NCBI RefSeq assembly: GCF_049587675.1
Contig: NZ_JBAVEJ010000080.1
Span: 1-10,435, forward strand
Length of the DNA: 10,435 nucleotides
Source of the DNA: Sulfuricaulis sp049587675
GTDB lineage: Bacteria > Pseudomonadota > Gammaproteobacteria > Acidiferrobacterales > Sulfurifustaceae
Direction of reading: 5' to 3'
The notes under the pieces are model-generated. The model had not been told where the DNA came from. It worked only from the letters and a program-made list of their open reading frames with translations, and searched no databases. Position 1 is the stretch's first letter. Every line of letters starts with the position of its first letter. This document shows, piece by piece, positions 1 to 7,661 of this stretch. The position numbers and the translations under genes are program-made.

Positions 1-329
1 ACGACGGCACCATCGGGCCGTGGGCGGTGGTAGCCTCGCTGCCGTTCGCGCCGGAGATCGTGTTGCCGGCAATCGACTATCTGGTGCATCAGGTCGACCT
101 GAAATCGGGCAATCCCTGCGGCTTCAAGGCGACGTTCAATCCGACCTACCCGGACAAGCGCAGCAATCCCTACGGCTGGGTATCGCCGTGGCATTACGGC
201 CTAAATCAAGGGCCGATCGTTTTGATGATCGAGAATTACCGCACGGGTCTGTTATGGCGAGTGATGCGAAATTGCTCTTATATCGCCAGCGGCTTGCGGC
301 GAGCGGGTTTTGGCGGAGGTTGGTTATGA
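1..329 (+). CDS. Putative glucoamylase-domain protein, C-terminal end (5' partial)
   Basis: The reading frame is open from base 3 to the TGA at 327-329 and gives the last 108 residues of a protein that begins outside the window. The sequence contains the run YGWVSPWHYGLNQGPIVLMI, followed by ENYRTGLLWR and a terminal GLRRAGFGGGWL. This is how proteins with the 'Glycoamylase' domain (Pfam PF10091, related to GH144) typically end. Known relatives act on beta-1,2-glucans or are annotated only as putative glucoamylases, so the substrate here cannot be stated. The N-terminal part of the catalytic domain is missing from the window, so its catalytic residues cannot be checked. Neighbours are genes of glycogen breakdown, which suggests a role in glucan metabolism, but this is inference. 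The protein ends normally at its GGWL terminus, so only the window edge truncates it. Confidence 0.8.
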   Translation, partial: DGTIGPWAVVASLPFAPEIVLPAIDYLVHQVDLKSGNPCGFKATFNPTYPDKRSNPYGWVSPWHYGLNQGPIVLMIENYRTGLLWRVMRNCSYIASGLRRAGFGGGWL

Positions 330-511
330 CTCCTGTACTACTTATGTATTGGTTGGAAATTACAATTAAATCCATAACGACGAACTCTTCTGGACCCTGG
401 CTTTTGCAGGGATGGCAGAAATTGGGAGTCTTGCAAGAGTTTCAACGATACGAAATTGGTAAGGAAAAAACACGGATTACAAGTCCACGTGCCGACAACA
501 ACGAATTATCA
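330..511. other. AT-rich stretch without a recognisable gene, between glucoamylase and pgm remnant
   Basis: This 182-base stretch is about 41% G+C by hand count over 331-510, visibly lower than the GC-rich genes on both sides. One forward frame is open through it into the pgm remnant, but the peptide it gives before the WFAARPSGTED motif resembles nothing I recognise. The other two forward frames are interrupted (for example TAA at 375-377 and 460-462). I see no tRNA, no transposase motif, no clear terminal inverted repeats and no strong terminator hairpin. The likeliest reading is non-coding junction DNA left where most of pgm was lost, or a foreign insertion remnant. Confidence 0.5.
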
Positions 512-650
512 ATGATCTGGTTCGCGGCGCGTCCGTCCGGTACCGAAGACATTTACAAAATCTATGCAGAGAGTTTCCGTCGAGCGGATCATCTGCGCCG
601 CATCCTCGAGGAAGCACAGACCATCGTCAGTGCTGCGCTGGCAGCCCCCC
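512..650 (+). pseudogene. pgm: Phosphoglucomutase C-terminal remnant
   Basis: In the frame beginning at 512 the sequence reads WFAARPSGTEDIYKIYAESF and then about 25 more residues, ending around AALAAP. WFAARPSGTED is the phosphate-binding loop of the last domain of glucose-phosphate-specific phosphoglucomutase, which interconverts glucose 1-phosphate and glucose 6-phosphate. Only about 45 of the family's roughly 550 residues are present. The three earlier domains, including the catalytic serine and metal-binding loop, are absent, so this cannot be an active enzyme. Similarity begins abruptly at the tryptophan codon at 518. There is no stop at the expected end, and the frame runs on into glgP until 817. 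A shift of one base in the C6 run at 645-650 would instead end it at the TGA at 697-699, overlapping the glgP ATG. Its position before glgP matches common glycogen gene order. Confidence 0.75.
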
Positions 651-684
651 GCCGCAGCCGGGGATTGCGTCCCGGACAAATCGC

Positions 685-690
685 AAGGAG
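685..690 (+). promoter_or_regulatory. Ribosome binding site of glgP
   Basis: AAGGAG lies five bases upstream of the ATG at 696. It decides the glgP start: the in-frame ATG at 564 has no comparable site and lies inside the pgm remnant. Confidence 0.8.
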
Positions 691-695
691 AGGTT

Positions 696-3242
696 ATGAG
701 CGACCAAGCACGAATCAGCCACCCGAAGCAGCGTCTTTTCTCCAGGGACGTAGAAGGATTCGATTCCCTGTCCGAGCTTGCCCTGGATTTGCGTTCAGCG
801 TGGAATCACGCTACTGACCAGGTGTGGCGGCAGCTGGATCCAGAGCTCTGGGAGCTGACCCAAAATCCCTGGGTGGTCTTGCAGACGGTTTCGCGGGAGA
901 AACTCCAGCGGGTCTTGGCCGATCCCGCTTTCCGCAAAAACGTTGACGATCTGGTGCAGACCCGGCGCGACGCGGCGGAGGCGCCCGCGTGGTTTCAGCA
1001 AATCTACCCGCAAGCGCCGCTGGGCCGTGTTGCGTATTTCAGCATGGAGTTCATGTTGAGCGAGGCGTTGCCCATTTATTCGGGCGGACTGGGCAACGTG
1101 GCCGGCGATCAACTCAAGGCCGCCGGCGATCTGGGTGTCCCGGTGATCGGTGTCGGGCTGCTCTACCAGCAAGGCTATTTTCGCCAGGTGATCGACAAGA
1201 ACGGCGCGCAACAAGCGCTCTTCCCGTACAACGACCCCGGACAGCTGCCGATTACACCGTTGCGTAAATCGAATGGCGAGTGGTTGCGGTTGGAGATCGC
1301 CTTACCCGGATACTCGGTCTGGTTGCGCGCCTGGCAGGCGCAGGTCGGCCGCGTGAAGCTGTACCTGCTGGACAGCAACGACGCCGCGAATTACCCCGCG
1401 CATCGAGGCATTACCAGCGAGCTTTATGGAGGCGGGCCGGAGTTGCGCCTCAAGCAGGAGATGCTGCTCGGGATCGGTGGATGGCGACTGCTCGCGGCGC
1501 TCGGCATGCAGCCGGAAGTCTGTCATCTGAATGAAGGGCATGCGGCCTTCGCGGTGCTGGAACGCGCGCGAAGTTTCATGGAGGACGCGGGGCAGACCTT
1601 CGAAGTCGCGCTGGCCGTCACCAAGGCGGGCAACCTTTTCACCACGCACACGGCAGTGGCGGCCGGCTTCGATCGATTCGCGCCGGCGCTCATCGAGCAA
1701 TACCTCGGTGGTTATGCCGAGCAGAAGCTTGGAATCACACTCCACGATTTGCTGGCCCTGGGCCGCCAGAATCCGAACGACTCGTCGGAGCCTTTCAACA
1801 TGGCTTATATGGCGATCCGCGGAAGCGGAGCGGTGAATGGCGTCAGCCGCCTGCATGGAATGGTGAGCCGGCGTCTCTTCCAGCCGCTCTTTCCACGTTG
1901 GCCGGCGGACGAAGTGCCGGTCGGACACGTGACCAATGGCGTCCACATGCCGACCTGGGACTCGGGCCAGGCGGATGATCTGTGGACGGAAGCCTGCGGA
2001 AAGAATCGTTGGCTGGGCACGATGGAAACCCTCGAGCAGGACATTCGCCGTGTCTCCGACGCCAGTCTCTGGCAATTTCGCACCGCCGCCCGAATATCTC
2101 TTGTTGAATACGCCCGCGAACGTTTGTCCCTGCAATTGGCCATCTCAGGGGCGTCGCCCGAGGCGGTTGCGGGTGTGAAGCATCTGTTTGATCCCAACAC
2201 GTTGACGCTGGGCTTTGCGCGCCGTTTTGCAACCTACAAAAGACCAAACCTGCTGCTGCACGACCCGGAACGACTACTGCGCGTGTTGACCAATCCGCAG
2301 CGCCCGGTACAGCTCATCATGGCGGGCAAGGCCCATCCCGCGGACAAGGCAGGGCAAGCCCTGATTCAGGAATGGATACATTTCGTCCGACGGCCCGAGG
2401 TGCGCCCGCATGTGATTTTCCTGAGTGACTACGACATGCTCCTGACCGAGCACCTGGTGCAAGGGGTGGATGTCTGGCTCAACACGCCGCGCCGACCTTG
2501 GGAAGCGAGTGGAACCAGCGGCATGAAAGTACTGGTCAATGGCGGTATCAATCTGTCTGAATTGGACGGCTGGTGGGCGGAAGCCTACACGCCGGAAGTG
2601 GGGTGGGCGTTAGGGGATGGCCAGGAACATGATAGCGATCCCGCCTGGGACGCCATCGAAGCGGAAGCCCTCTACAGCCTGCTCGAGCGTGAGGTGATCC
2701 CGGAATTTTATACTCGCGACGAGCAGGGCATCCCCAGCGCCTGGGTGGCGCGGATGCGGGAAAGTATGGCGCGGTTGACACCGCGCTTTTCCAGCAACCG
2801 CGCAGTGCGCGAATACACCGAGCAATACTACTTTCCGGCCGTCGCCGCCTACCGTGAGCGGGCTGCCGACAAAGGCAAAGTCGGCGTGGATATAATCAAT
2901 TGGCGACACGCGCTGGAAAAAAAATGGGCCACGCTGCACTTTGGCGAAGTGAAGGTAGAGACTGACGGCGAACAACACGTATTTGAAGTTCAGGTGTATC
3001 TCGATGATCTTGCCCCGGAGGCCGTGCGGGTAGAGCTCTACGCCAACGGCGTCGGGGACGGCGCTGCCGTGCGGCAGGAGATGAAGCGCGTGCGGCAACT
3101 GGTGGGCGCGATAAATGGCTACGCCTATCGTGCGGGGGTGCCTGCAGCCCGCCCGGCCACGGACTATACGGCGCGACTGATACCGCACCACGACGGCGCG
3201 GCAGTTCCTTTGGAGGCCGCGCGCATCCTGTGGCAGCGCTAA
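696..3242 (+). CDS. glgP: Alpha-glucan (glycogen/maltodextrin) phosphorylase, GT35
   Basis: The 848-residue product is a cytoplasmic PLP-dependent phosphorylase that cleaves alpha-1,4-glucan with phosphate to release glucose 1-phosphate. It belongs to the bacterial/archaeal branch (TIGR02094 type) with an N-terminal DUF3417-like domain (about residues 17-110), rather than the E. coli GlgP branch. Visible landmarks are YFSMEF around 114-119, SGGLGNVAGD just after it, HLNEGH at 277-282, FATYKR at 511-516, and the PLP site EASGTSGMK with the cofactor lysine at 611. The C-terminal part after about residue 740 is the weakly conserved tail of this family. Length is normal and no key motif is missing. 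The start at 696 is chosen because AAGGAG sits five bases upstream and the following residues match the family N-terminus. It lies 42 bases before glgX and is probably cotranscribed with it, giving phosphorolysis and debranching together. Confidence 0.95.
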   Translation: MSDQARISHPKQRLFSRDVEGFDSLSELALDLRSAWNHATDQVWRQLDPELWELTQNPWVVLQTVSREKLQRVLADPAFRKNVDDLVQTRRDAAEAPAWFQQIYPQAPLGRVAYFSMEFMLSEALPIYSGGLGNVAGDQLKAAGDLGVPVIGVGLLYQQGYFRQVIDKNGAQQALFPYNDPGQLPITPLRKSNGEWLRLEIALPGYSVWLRAWQAQVGRVKLYLLDSNDAANYPAHRGITSELYGGGPELRLKQEMLLGIGGWRLLAALGMQPEVCHLNEGHAAFAVLERARSFMEDAGQTFEVALAVTKAGNLFTTHTAVAAGFDRFAPALIEQYLGGYAEQKLGITLHDLLALGRQNPNDSSEPFNMAYMAIRGSGAVNGVSRLHGMVSRRLFQPLFPRWPADEVPVGHVTNGVHMPTWDSGQADDLWTEACGKNRWLGTMETLEQDIRRVSDASLWQFRTAARISLVEYARERLSLQLAISGASPEAVAGVKHLFDPNTLTLGFARRFATYKRPNLLLHDPERLLRVLTNPQRPVQLIMAGKAHPADKAGQALIQEWIHFVRRPEVRPHVIFLSDYDMLLTEHLVQGVDVWLNTPRRPWEASGTSGMKVLVNGGINLSELDGWWAEAYTPEVGWALGDGQEHDSDPAWDAIEAEALYSLLEREVIPEFYTRDEQGIPSAWVARMRESMARLTPRFSSNRAVREYTEQYYFPAVAAYRERAADKGKVGVDIINWRHALEKKWATLHFGEVKVETDGEQHVFEVQVYLDDLAPEAVRVELYANGVGDGAAVRQEMKRVRQLVGAINGYAYRAGVPAARPATDYTARLIPHHDGAAVPLEAARILWQR

Positions 3243-3284
3243 TTCAGTCTCGAAAATGGTGGCGGAATAAACAAAAGCGATCCG

Positions 3285-5534
3285 ATGCGAAAGGTAAAAA
3301 AACCGAAAGGAAGGCGACGACCAAACGGTCGGATGTCGTCCGTGTCATCAGGCCGGGCCGTCAGAAAGCCGGGTGCGCGAGTTGCGCGCATGGAGACACG
3401 CGAACGTCCGCTGCATGATTATTTGGTGGAGGTTTCCGAACACACTGAAGTTCGGAGGGGCGTTCCTTTGCCTTTAGGAACTCATGAATCCGGGGGAGGC
3501 GTTAACTTCGCCTTGTTCAGCCGCCACGCCAGCCGCATTCGGCTGGAGTTGTTTGATCATCCCGCTGACGCAACGCCTGCCAAGGTGATTGATCTCGATC
3601 CCGCGCGCCACCGCACGGGCGACGTGTTGCACGTCTGGGTTGAGGGGATTCGTTCCGGTCAACTCTACGCCTACCGGGTGGATGGCCCGTATCAACCCGA
3701 GGAAGGCCATCGTTTCAATTTCAATAAGCTGCTCCTGGACCCCTGTGCGACGGCGATCGCACCGCAGCCAGATTGGGATTTTGGCCCGGCCCGCGGATAC
3801 GATCCATCTGCGTCGGAAAAAGACCTGGTTTTTTCGACAGCAGATGATGCCGGGGTCATGCCGAAATGTGTCTTTACTCACGAGCATTTTCACTGGCATG
3901 ACGACCAGCCACTCCGGCATCCCTGGTCGAAAACCGTGATTTATGAAACGCACGTCCGCGGTTTCACCATTCATCCCAGCGCCGGCGTGGAGCACCCCGG
4001 CACTTATCGCGGCGTGATGGAAAAGATTCCCTATCTGAAAGAACTGGGCGTGACAGCGGTGGAACTGATGCCGGTACAAGCGTTCAACGAAAACCAGATT
4101 ACAGGCACCCATCCGCAAACCGCCCAGCCACTCAGAAACTACTGGGGCTACGACCCCGTGACCTTCTTTGCACCCCAAGCCTTCTACAGCAGTTCGGGTG
4201 GCTTGGGTCAACAGAAACTGGAGTTCAAGGAAATGGTCCGGACCCTACACGCATCGGGCATCGAAGTGATCCTGGATGTCGTGTTCAATCATACGGCTGA
4301 GGAAAATGAACTGGGGCCGACGTTGTGTTTCCGCGGCATTGACAACGCGGTTTTCTACATGCTCAAGGAAGACAAACGCTACTACAAGGACTACGCGGGT
4401 ACCGGCAATACCATCAACGCCAACCATCCCGTTGTCCGTGAGCACATTCTGGCCGCGTTGCGCTACTGGTCGGTGGAGATGCATGTGGATGGGTTCCGGT
4501 TTGACCTGGCATCCATTCTCGGTCGAGACGGCAATGGCAAGCTGCTATCGAATCCTCCTCTACTCGAGGGGATTGCGGAAGATCCGATCTTGAGAGGCGT
4601 GAAAATCATCGCCGAGGCGTGGGATGCCGCCGGCGCGTATGAGGTGGGAAGCTTCTCCGAACGACGTTGGACAGAGTGGAACGGCCGCTATCGTGATGAT
4701 GTCCGGCGTTTCTGGCGCGGCGATGATGGAATGCTCGGTTCATTTGCGAGCCGAATCTGCGGCAGCGCCGACATCTACACCAAGTCCGGCAAGGGTCCCG
4801 AGTGCAGTATCAATTTCGTCACCTGTCACGATGGATTGACCTTGAATGATCTGGTGAGTTATCGAGATAAGCACAATGAAGCCAATGGTATGAATAATCA
4901 GGATGGGACCAACGAGAATTTCAGCGTGAATTACGGCGCTGAGGGCGAGACGGCCGATACCCGGATTGAGTCACTCAGGAAGCGCCAGATCAAAAACTTC
5001 CTGCTGAGCCTGCTGATCTCGCGCGGCGTGCCGATGTTGCTGGGAGGCGATGAATTTCGCCGCACGCAAGGCGGAAACAACAATGCCTACTGCCAGGACA
5101 ACGAAACAAGCTGGTATGACTGGCGCTGCCTGGAACGGCACCACGATATTTACCGTTTCGCCCGTGAACTGATTGCCTTTCGCCGGGCGCATCCGATTCT
5201 AAGCAAGGAGCAATTCTACACGGAAGCAGAGATCCAATGGTTTAACCCGAACGGAGGATTGCCCGATTGGGTGGATCTGAAGGCAAAACAACTCGCATGC
5301 CTGGTGCATGAAGACGAAAGCAGTATGCTTTACCTGATGTTCAATGCCAGCACGGAGGCGGCCGCGTTCCGTGTGCCAGCCGCGCCGAAGCGCGCCCATT
5401 GGCGCCTCGCCGTGGACACGTGTCGCGAAGCACCGCAAGACTTGTTTTCCCCAGGCGAGGAGCCACGCTTGGACGCTTCGCAGACTTACGCTGTAGGATC
5501 GCACACCGGTGTCATACTTGTGGCTCGGAGATGA
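3285..5534 (+). CDS. glgX: Glycogen debranching enzyme, GH13 isoamylase type
   Basis: The product (749 residues from the ATG at 3285) hydrolyses alpha-1,6 branch points in glycogen or phosphorylase limit dextrins. After a leader, an N-terminal CBM48-like domain starts near RRGVPLPLG (about residue 57) and continues through GVNFALFS. The (beta/alpha)8 catalytic domain follows with all four GH13 regions: DVVFNH (from residue 331), DGFRFDLAS with the nucleophile Asp407, IIAEAWD with the acid/base Glu444, and TCHDGLT with Asp516. A beta-rich C-terminal domain closes the protein. The start is uncertain. No good Shine-Dalgarno precedes 3285, and the first 35 residues hold 14 Lys/Arg and no acidic residue. 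The ATG at 3390 would give 714 residues, closer to typical GlgX, but also lacks a clear site. It follows glgP by 42 bases, supplying unbranched chains to the phosphorylase. Confidence 0.93.
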   Translation: MRKVKKPKGRRRPNGRMSSVSSGRAVRKPGARVARMETRERPLHDYLVEVSEHTEVRRGVPLPLGTHESGGGVNFALFSRHASRIRLELFDHPADATPAKVIDLDPARHRTGDVLHVWVEGIRSGQLYAYRVDGPYQPEEGHRFNFNKLLLDPCATAIAPQPDWDFGPARGYDPSASEKDLVFSTADDAGVMPKCVFTHEHFHWHDDQPLRHPWSKTVIYETHVRGFTIHPSAGVEHPGTYRGVMEKIPYLKELGVTAVELMPVQAFNENQITGTHPQTAQPLRNYWGYDPVTFFAPQAFYSSSGGLGQQKLEFKEMVRTLHASGIEVILDVVFNHTAEENELGPTLCFRGIDNAVFYMLKEDKRYYKDYAGTGNTINANHPVVREHILAALRYWSVEMHVDGFRFDLASILGRDGNGKLLSNPPLLEGIAEDPILRGVKIIAEAWDAAGAYEVGSFSERRWTEWNGRYRDDVRRFWRGDDGMLGSFASRICGSADIYTKSGKGPECSINFVTCHDGLTLNDLVSYRDKHNEANGMNNQDGTNENFSVNYGAEGETADTRIESLRKRQIKNFLLSLLISRGVPMLLGGDEFRRTQGGNNNAYCQDNETSWYDWRCLERHHDIYRFARELIAFRRAHPILSKEQFYTEAEIQWFNPNGGLPDWVDLKAKQLACLVHEDESSMLYLMFNASTEAAAFRVPAAPKRAHWRLAVDTCREAPQDLFSPGEEPRLDASQTYAVGSHTGVILVARR

Positions 5535-5542
5535 GTTAACGC

Positions 5543-5573
5543 TTGGGCAATCACAACCTGAAGTTTCTAAAAT
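5543..5573 (+). promoter_or_regulatory. Weak candidate promoter before the ackA fragment and ftsH
   Basis: TAAAAT at 5568-5573 is one base from the sigma-70 -10 consensus. The best partner is TTGGGC at 5543-5548 with a 19-base spacer, which matches the -35 consensus poorly. The placement just after glgX and before the ackA fragment is sensible for separate transcription of ftsH, but the motif alone is weak evidence. Confidence 0.2.
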
Positions 5574-5588
5574 GAAAGATTCTGATTT

Positions 5589-5726
5589 ATGGCGATACCA
5601 GTGAAAGCATACATCCTGACGATCAACGGTGGCTCCTCGCGCATCAAGTTTGCATTCTTCGAGACGGGTGATTCGCTGCGACAGGTGGTGGAGGACAGGA
5701 GCGAACATGAAACCAGCAAAATTTGA
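5589..5726 (+). pseudogene. Truncated 5' end of a second acetate kinase gene; leaves a 45-codon ORF overlapping ftsH
   Basis: An ATG at 5589 opens a 45-residue frame ending at TGA 5724-5726. It reads AYILTINGGSSRIKFAFFE and then TGDSLRQVVED, plainly the acetate kinase N-terminus, including the phosphate-site Asn and the GGSS loop. The intact ackA starting at 7662 encodes AYILTVNGGSSSIKFALFE at the same place. Over 5594-5700 the two copies agree at 87 of 107 bases (counted by eye). Similarity stops just before the ftsH start codon at 5707. The remaining 90% of acetate kinase is missing, so no kinase activity is possible. Many differences are silent (at least eight codons up to the SLR residues), so the copies diverged while both were coding or came from different strains. 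The frame overlaps the first 20 bases of ftsH, so if translated it could act as a coupling leader peptide. That role is speculative. Confidence 0.85.
5697..5701 (+). promoter_or_regulatory. Ribosome binding site of ftsH, embedded in ackA-derived sequence
   Basis: AGGAG ends five bases before the ATG at 5707 and sets the ftsH start. It lies at the end of the ackA-like segment. The matching bases in the intact ackA (7767-7771) read GGGAT, so the site seems to have arisen from, or been joined onto, ackA coding sequence. Confidence 0.7.
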
Positions 5727-7602
5727 TGTAGGCCCGAAGAAGCCCGACATCGAGGTCAACAAACCGGCCAAGACGAAGTTCTGGCAACGGCCCGACGTCA
5801 ACCTCATTCTATATATACTGTTCTTCGCTGCCATGTTTTACCTGTGGCAGTCCTCTACCACGATGGAACAACAGGAGATCCCTTATAGTCAATTCCTGCA
5901 ATACCTGGAACAAAATCAGGTCGACAAGGCCGTCGTTACCGAGAACCTGATCACCGGCACGCTTAAACTCAAGGACGAAAAAACCGGCAAACCTCGGGAA
6001 TTCATCACTGTGCCCTTGCCGAACAACGAGCTGGCCCAGCTCATGGAAAAGCACGGCGTGCAATACACCGTCCGGCACGAAACCCACTGGCTGGGCACGT
6101 TGCTGAGCTGGGTCGTGCCGTTCGCGCTGTTATTTCTCGTGTGGACCTGGCTGTCGAAGAAGATGAGCGGAGCCGCCGGTTTTCTGAACATCGGCAACAA
6201 CCGGGTACATATTCACCCCGATACGCTGCCGAAGGTCACCTTTGACGATGTGGCCGGCGCGGAGGAAGCCAAAGAGGAACTCAAGGAAAGCATCGAATTT
6301 CTCAAGAATCCTGCACGCATCCAGCATCTCGGGGGCCACATGCCCAAGGGCGTGCTGCTGCTGGGGGCGCCCGGAACCGGCAAGACCCTGCTCGCGCGTG
6401 CCGTGTCGGGGGAGGCGGGGGTGCCGTTTTTCAACATCAGCGGCTCCGAGTTCATCGAGATGTTCGTCGGCGTCGGTGCGGCGCGCGTGCGCGACCTGTT
6501 TCAACAGGCGCGCGCCAAGGCGCCCTGCATCATTTTCATCGACGAGCTCGACGCCATCGGCCGTACCCGGGGCGGGCCGGTCATCATGGGCGGCCATGAC
6601 GAACGGGAACAGACGTTGAACCAGTTGCTGACGGAGATGGATGGTTTCGATCCCTCCACTGGCGTGGTGGTCATGGCCGCGACCAATCGCCCGGAGGTGC
6701 TGGACAAGGCCCTGCTGCGCGCCGGGCGTTTCGATCGCCAGATCGTGGTCGACAAGCCGGATTTGGCGGCGCGCGTGCTGATCCTCAAGTTGCACGCGCG
6801 CAAGCTGACCCTGGCCGACGATGTGGATCTGAACGTGGTAGCACAGCGAACCCCGGGCTTCGTCGGCGCCGATTTGGCCAATATCGCCAACGAGGCGGCC
6901 ATCCTGGCGGTGCGCCACAACCACGAGGCAGTGACGATGGCCGACTTCGAGGCGGCCATCGACCGGGTCATCGCCGGTCCGGAGAAAAAGCACCGCGTGT
7001 TGAACGCCGAGGAGAAGCGCCGGATAGCCTTCCACGAATCCGGACACACTTTGGTGGCCGTGACGGTCCCCACCGGCGAGCCGGTGCACAAAGTGTCCAT
7101 CATCCCCCGCGGGGTGGCCGCGCTGGGATACACCATGCAATTACCGGTCGTGGAAAAGTTTCTCTCCACCGAGAACGAACTCAAGGACCAGCTTGCCATC
7201 CTGCTGGGCGGTCGGGTCGCGGAGGAGATCGTGTTCGGCGATATCTCCAGCGGCGCCTCCAACGACCTGGAGCGCGCCAGCGAGATCGCCCGCGACATGG
7301 TCACCCGGCTCGGCATGAGCGAGAAGCTCGGACCGCTCACTTACGGGCGTCGCCAGCAGTCGCTCTACCTCGGCGGCGAATACACAGAGGAGAAGAATTA
7401 CAGCGAAGAGACCGCGCGCCAGATCGATGTTGCGGTGAAGGCGTTGGTGGAGGACGGCCATCAACGAGCGCGTGAGATTCTCACGGCGAAGCGCCCGGCG
7501 CTGGAAGCGCTGGCCGCCGTGCTGCAGGAAAAGGAAGTCATCAGCGGCGAAGAAGTGAAACGAGTCGTGCGTGAGGCACAAAATCCTGCGGCGGCGGGAT
7601 GA
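5707..7602 (+). CDS. ftsH: ATP-dependent zinc metalloprotease FtsH (AAA+ / M41)
   Basis: The 631-residue product is an inner-membrane protease that unfolds and degrades membrane and regulatory proteins. A polar, charged N-terminal stretch of about 30 residues precedes the first membrane segment (about 31-47). A periplasmic domain follows, then a second membrane segment (about 128-149). The AAA+ module has Walker A GAPGTGKT at 220-227, pore motif FVGVG, Walker B IIFIDE with Asp279 and Glu280, and arginine fingers 341 and 344 in RAGRFDR. The protease domain has the zinc motif HESGH at 443-447 and a likely third ligand, Asp520, in SNDLE. All catalytic residues are present. Small departures from the commonest forms (GPPGTGKT, RPGRFDR, HEAGH) and the N-terminal extension may indicate an accessory paralogue. 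Its place between an ackA fragment and ackA, in a sugar-metabolism cluster, is unusual. It may have been inserted here. Confidence 0.95.
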   Translation: MKPAKFDVGPKKPDIEVNKPAKTKFWQRPDVNLILYILFFAAMFYLWQSSTTMEQQEIPYSQFLQYLEQNQVDKAVVTENLITGTLKLKDEKTGKPREFITVPLPNNELAQLMEKHGVQYTVRHETHWLGTLLSWVVPFALLFLVWTWLSKKMSGAAGFLNIGNNRVHIHPDTLPKVTFDDVAGAEEAKEELKESIEFLKNPARIQHLGGHMPKGVLLLGAPGTGKTLLARAVSGEAGVPFFNISGSEFIEMFVGVGAARVRDLFQQARAKAPCIIFIDELDAIGRTRGGPVIMGGHDEREQTLNQLLTEMDGFDPSTGVVVMAATNRPEVLDKALLRAGRFDRQIVVDKPDLAARVLILKLHARKLTLADDVDLNVVAQRTPGFVGADLANIANEAAILAVRHNHEAVTMADFEAAIDRVIAGPEKKHRVLNAEEKRRIAFHESGHTLVAVTVPTGEPVHKVSIIPRGVAALGYTMQLPVVEKFLSTENELKDQLAILLGGRVAEEIVFGDISSGASNDLERASEIARDMVTRLGMSEKLGPLTYGRRQQSLYLGGEYTEEKNYSEETARQIDVAVKALVEDGHQRAREILTAKRPALEALAAVLQEKEVISGEEVKRVVREAQNPAAAG

Positions 7603-7661
7603 GCATATCATGGAGATGCTAACCACAAGCAACACACGTCCATTACAGATTATCAGATCAC

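Noticed and set aside
330..511. Possible insertion-sequence remnant in the AT-rich junction
   Set aside because: No transposase motif, terminal inverted repeat or target-site duplication could be seen.
564..695. A 44-codon upstream extension of glgP starting at ATG 564
   Set aside because: It overlaps the pgm remnant out of frame, lacks a ribosome binding site and shows no family similarity. The ATG at 696 has AAGGAG at ideal spacing.
20..817. A 265-codon forward frame spanning glucoamylase, junction, pgm remnant and the glgP start
   Set aside because: It is a chance open frame: out of phase with the glucoamylase and glgP families at its ends, and meaningful only across the pgm remnant.
1302..2135. 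A 277-codon minus-strand frame inside glgP
   Set aside because: It is antisense to conserved phosphorylase motifs and shows no domain of its own.
6130..7340. Long minus-strand open frames inside ftsH (up to 336 codons)
   Set aside because: They are shadows of a GC-rich gene: compositionally biased, with no recognisable domains, antisense to a clearly conserved FtsH.
7602..7620. A small hairpin after ftsH (8-base stem with one mismatch)
   Set aside because: There is no following T tract and the stem is AT-rich and short, so there is little support for a terminator.
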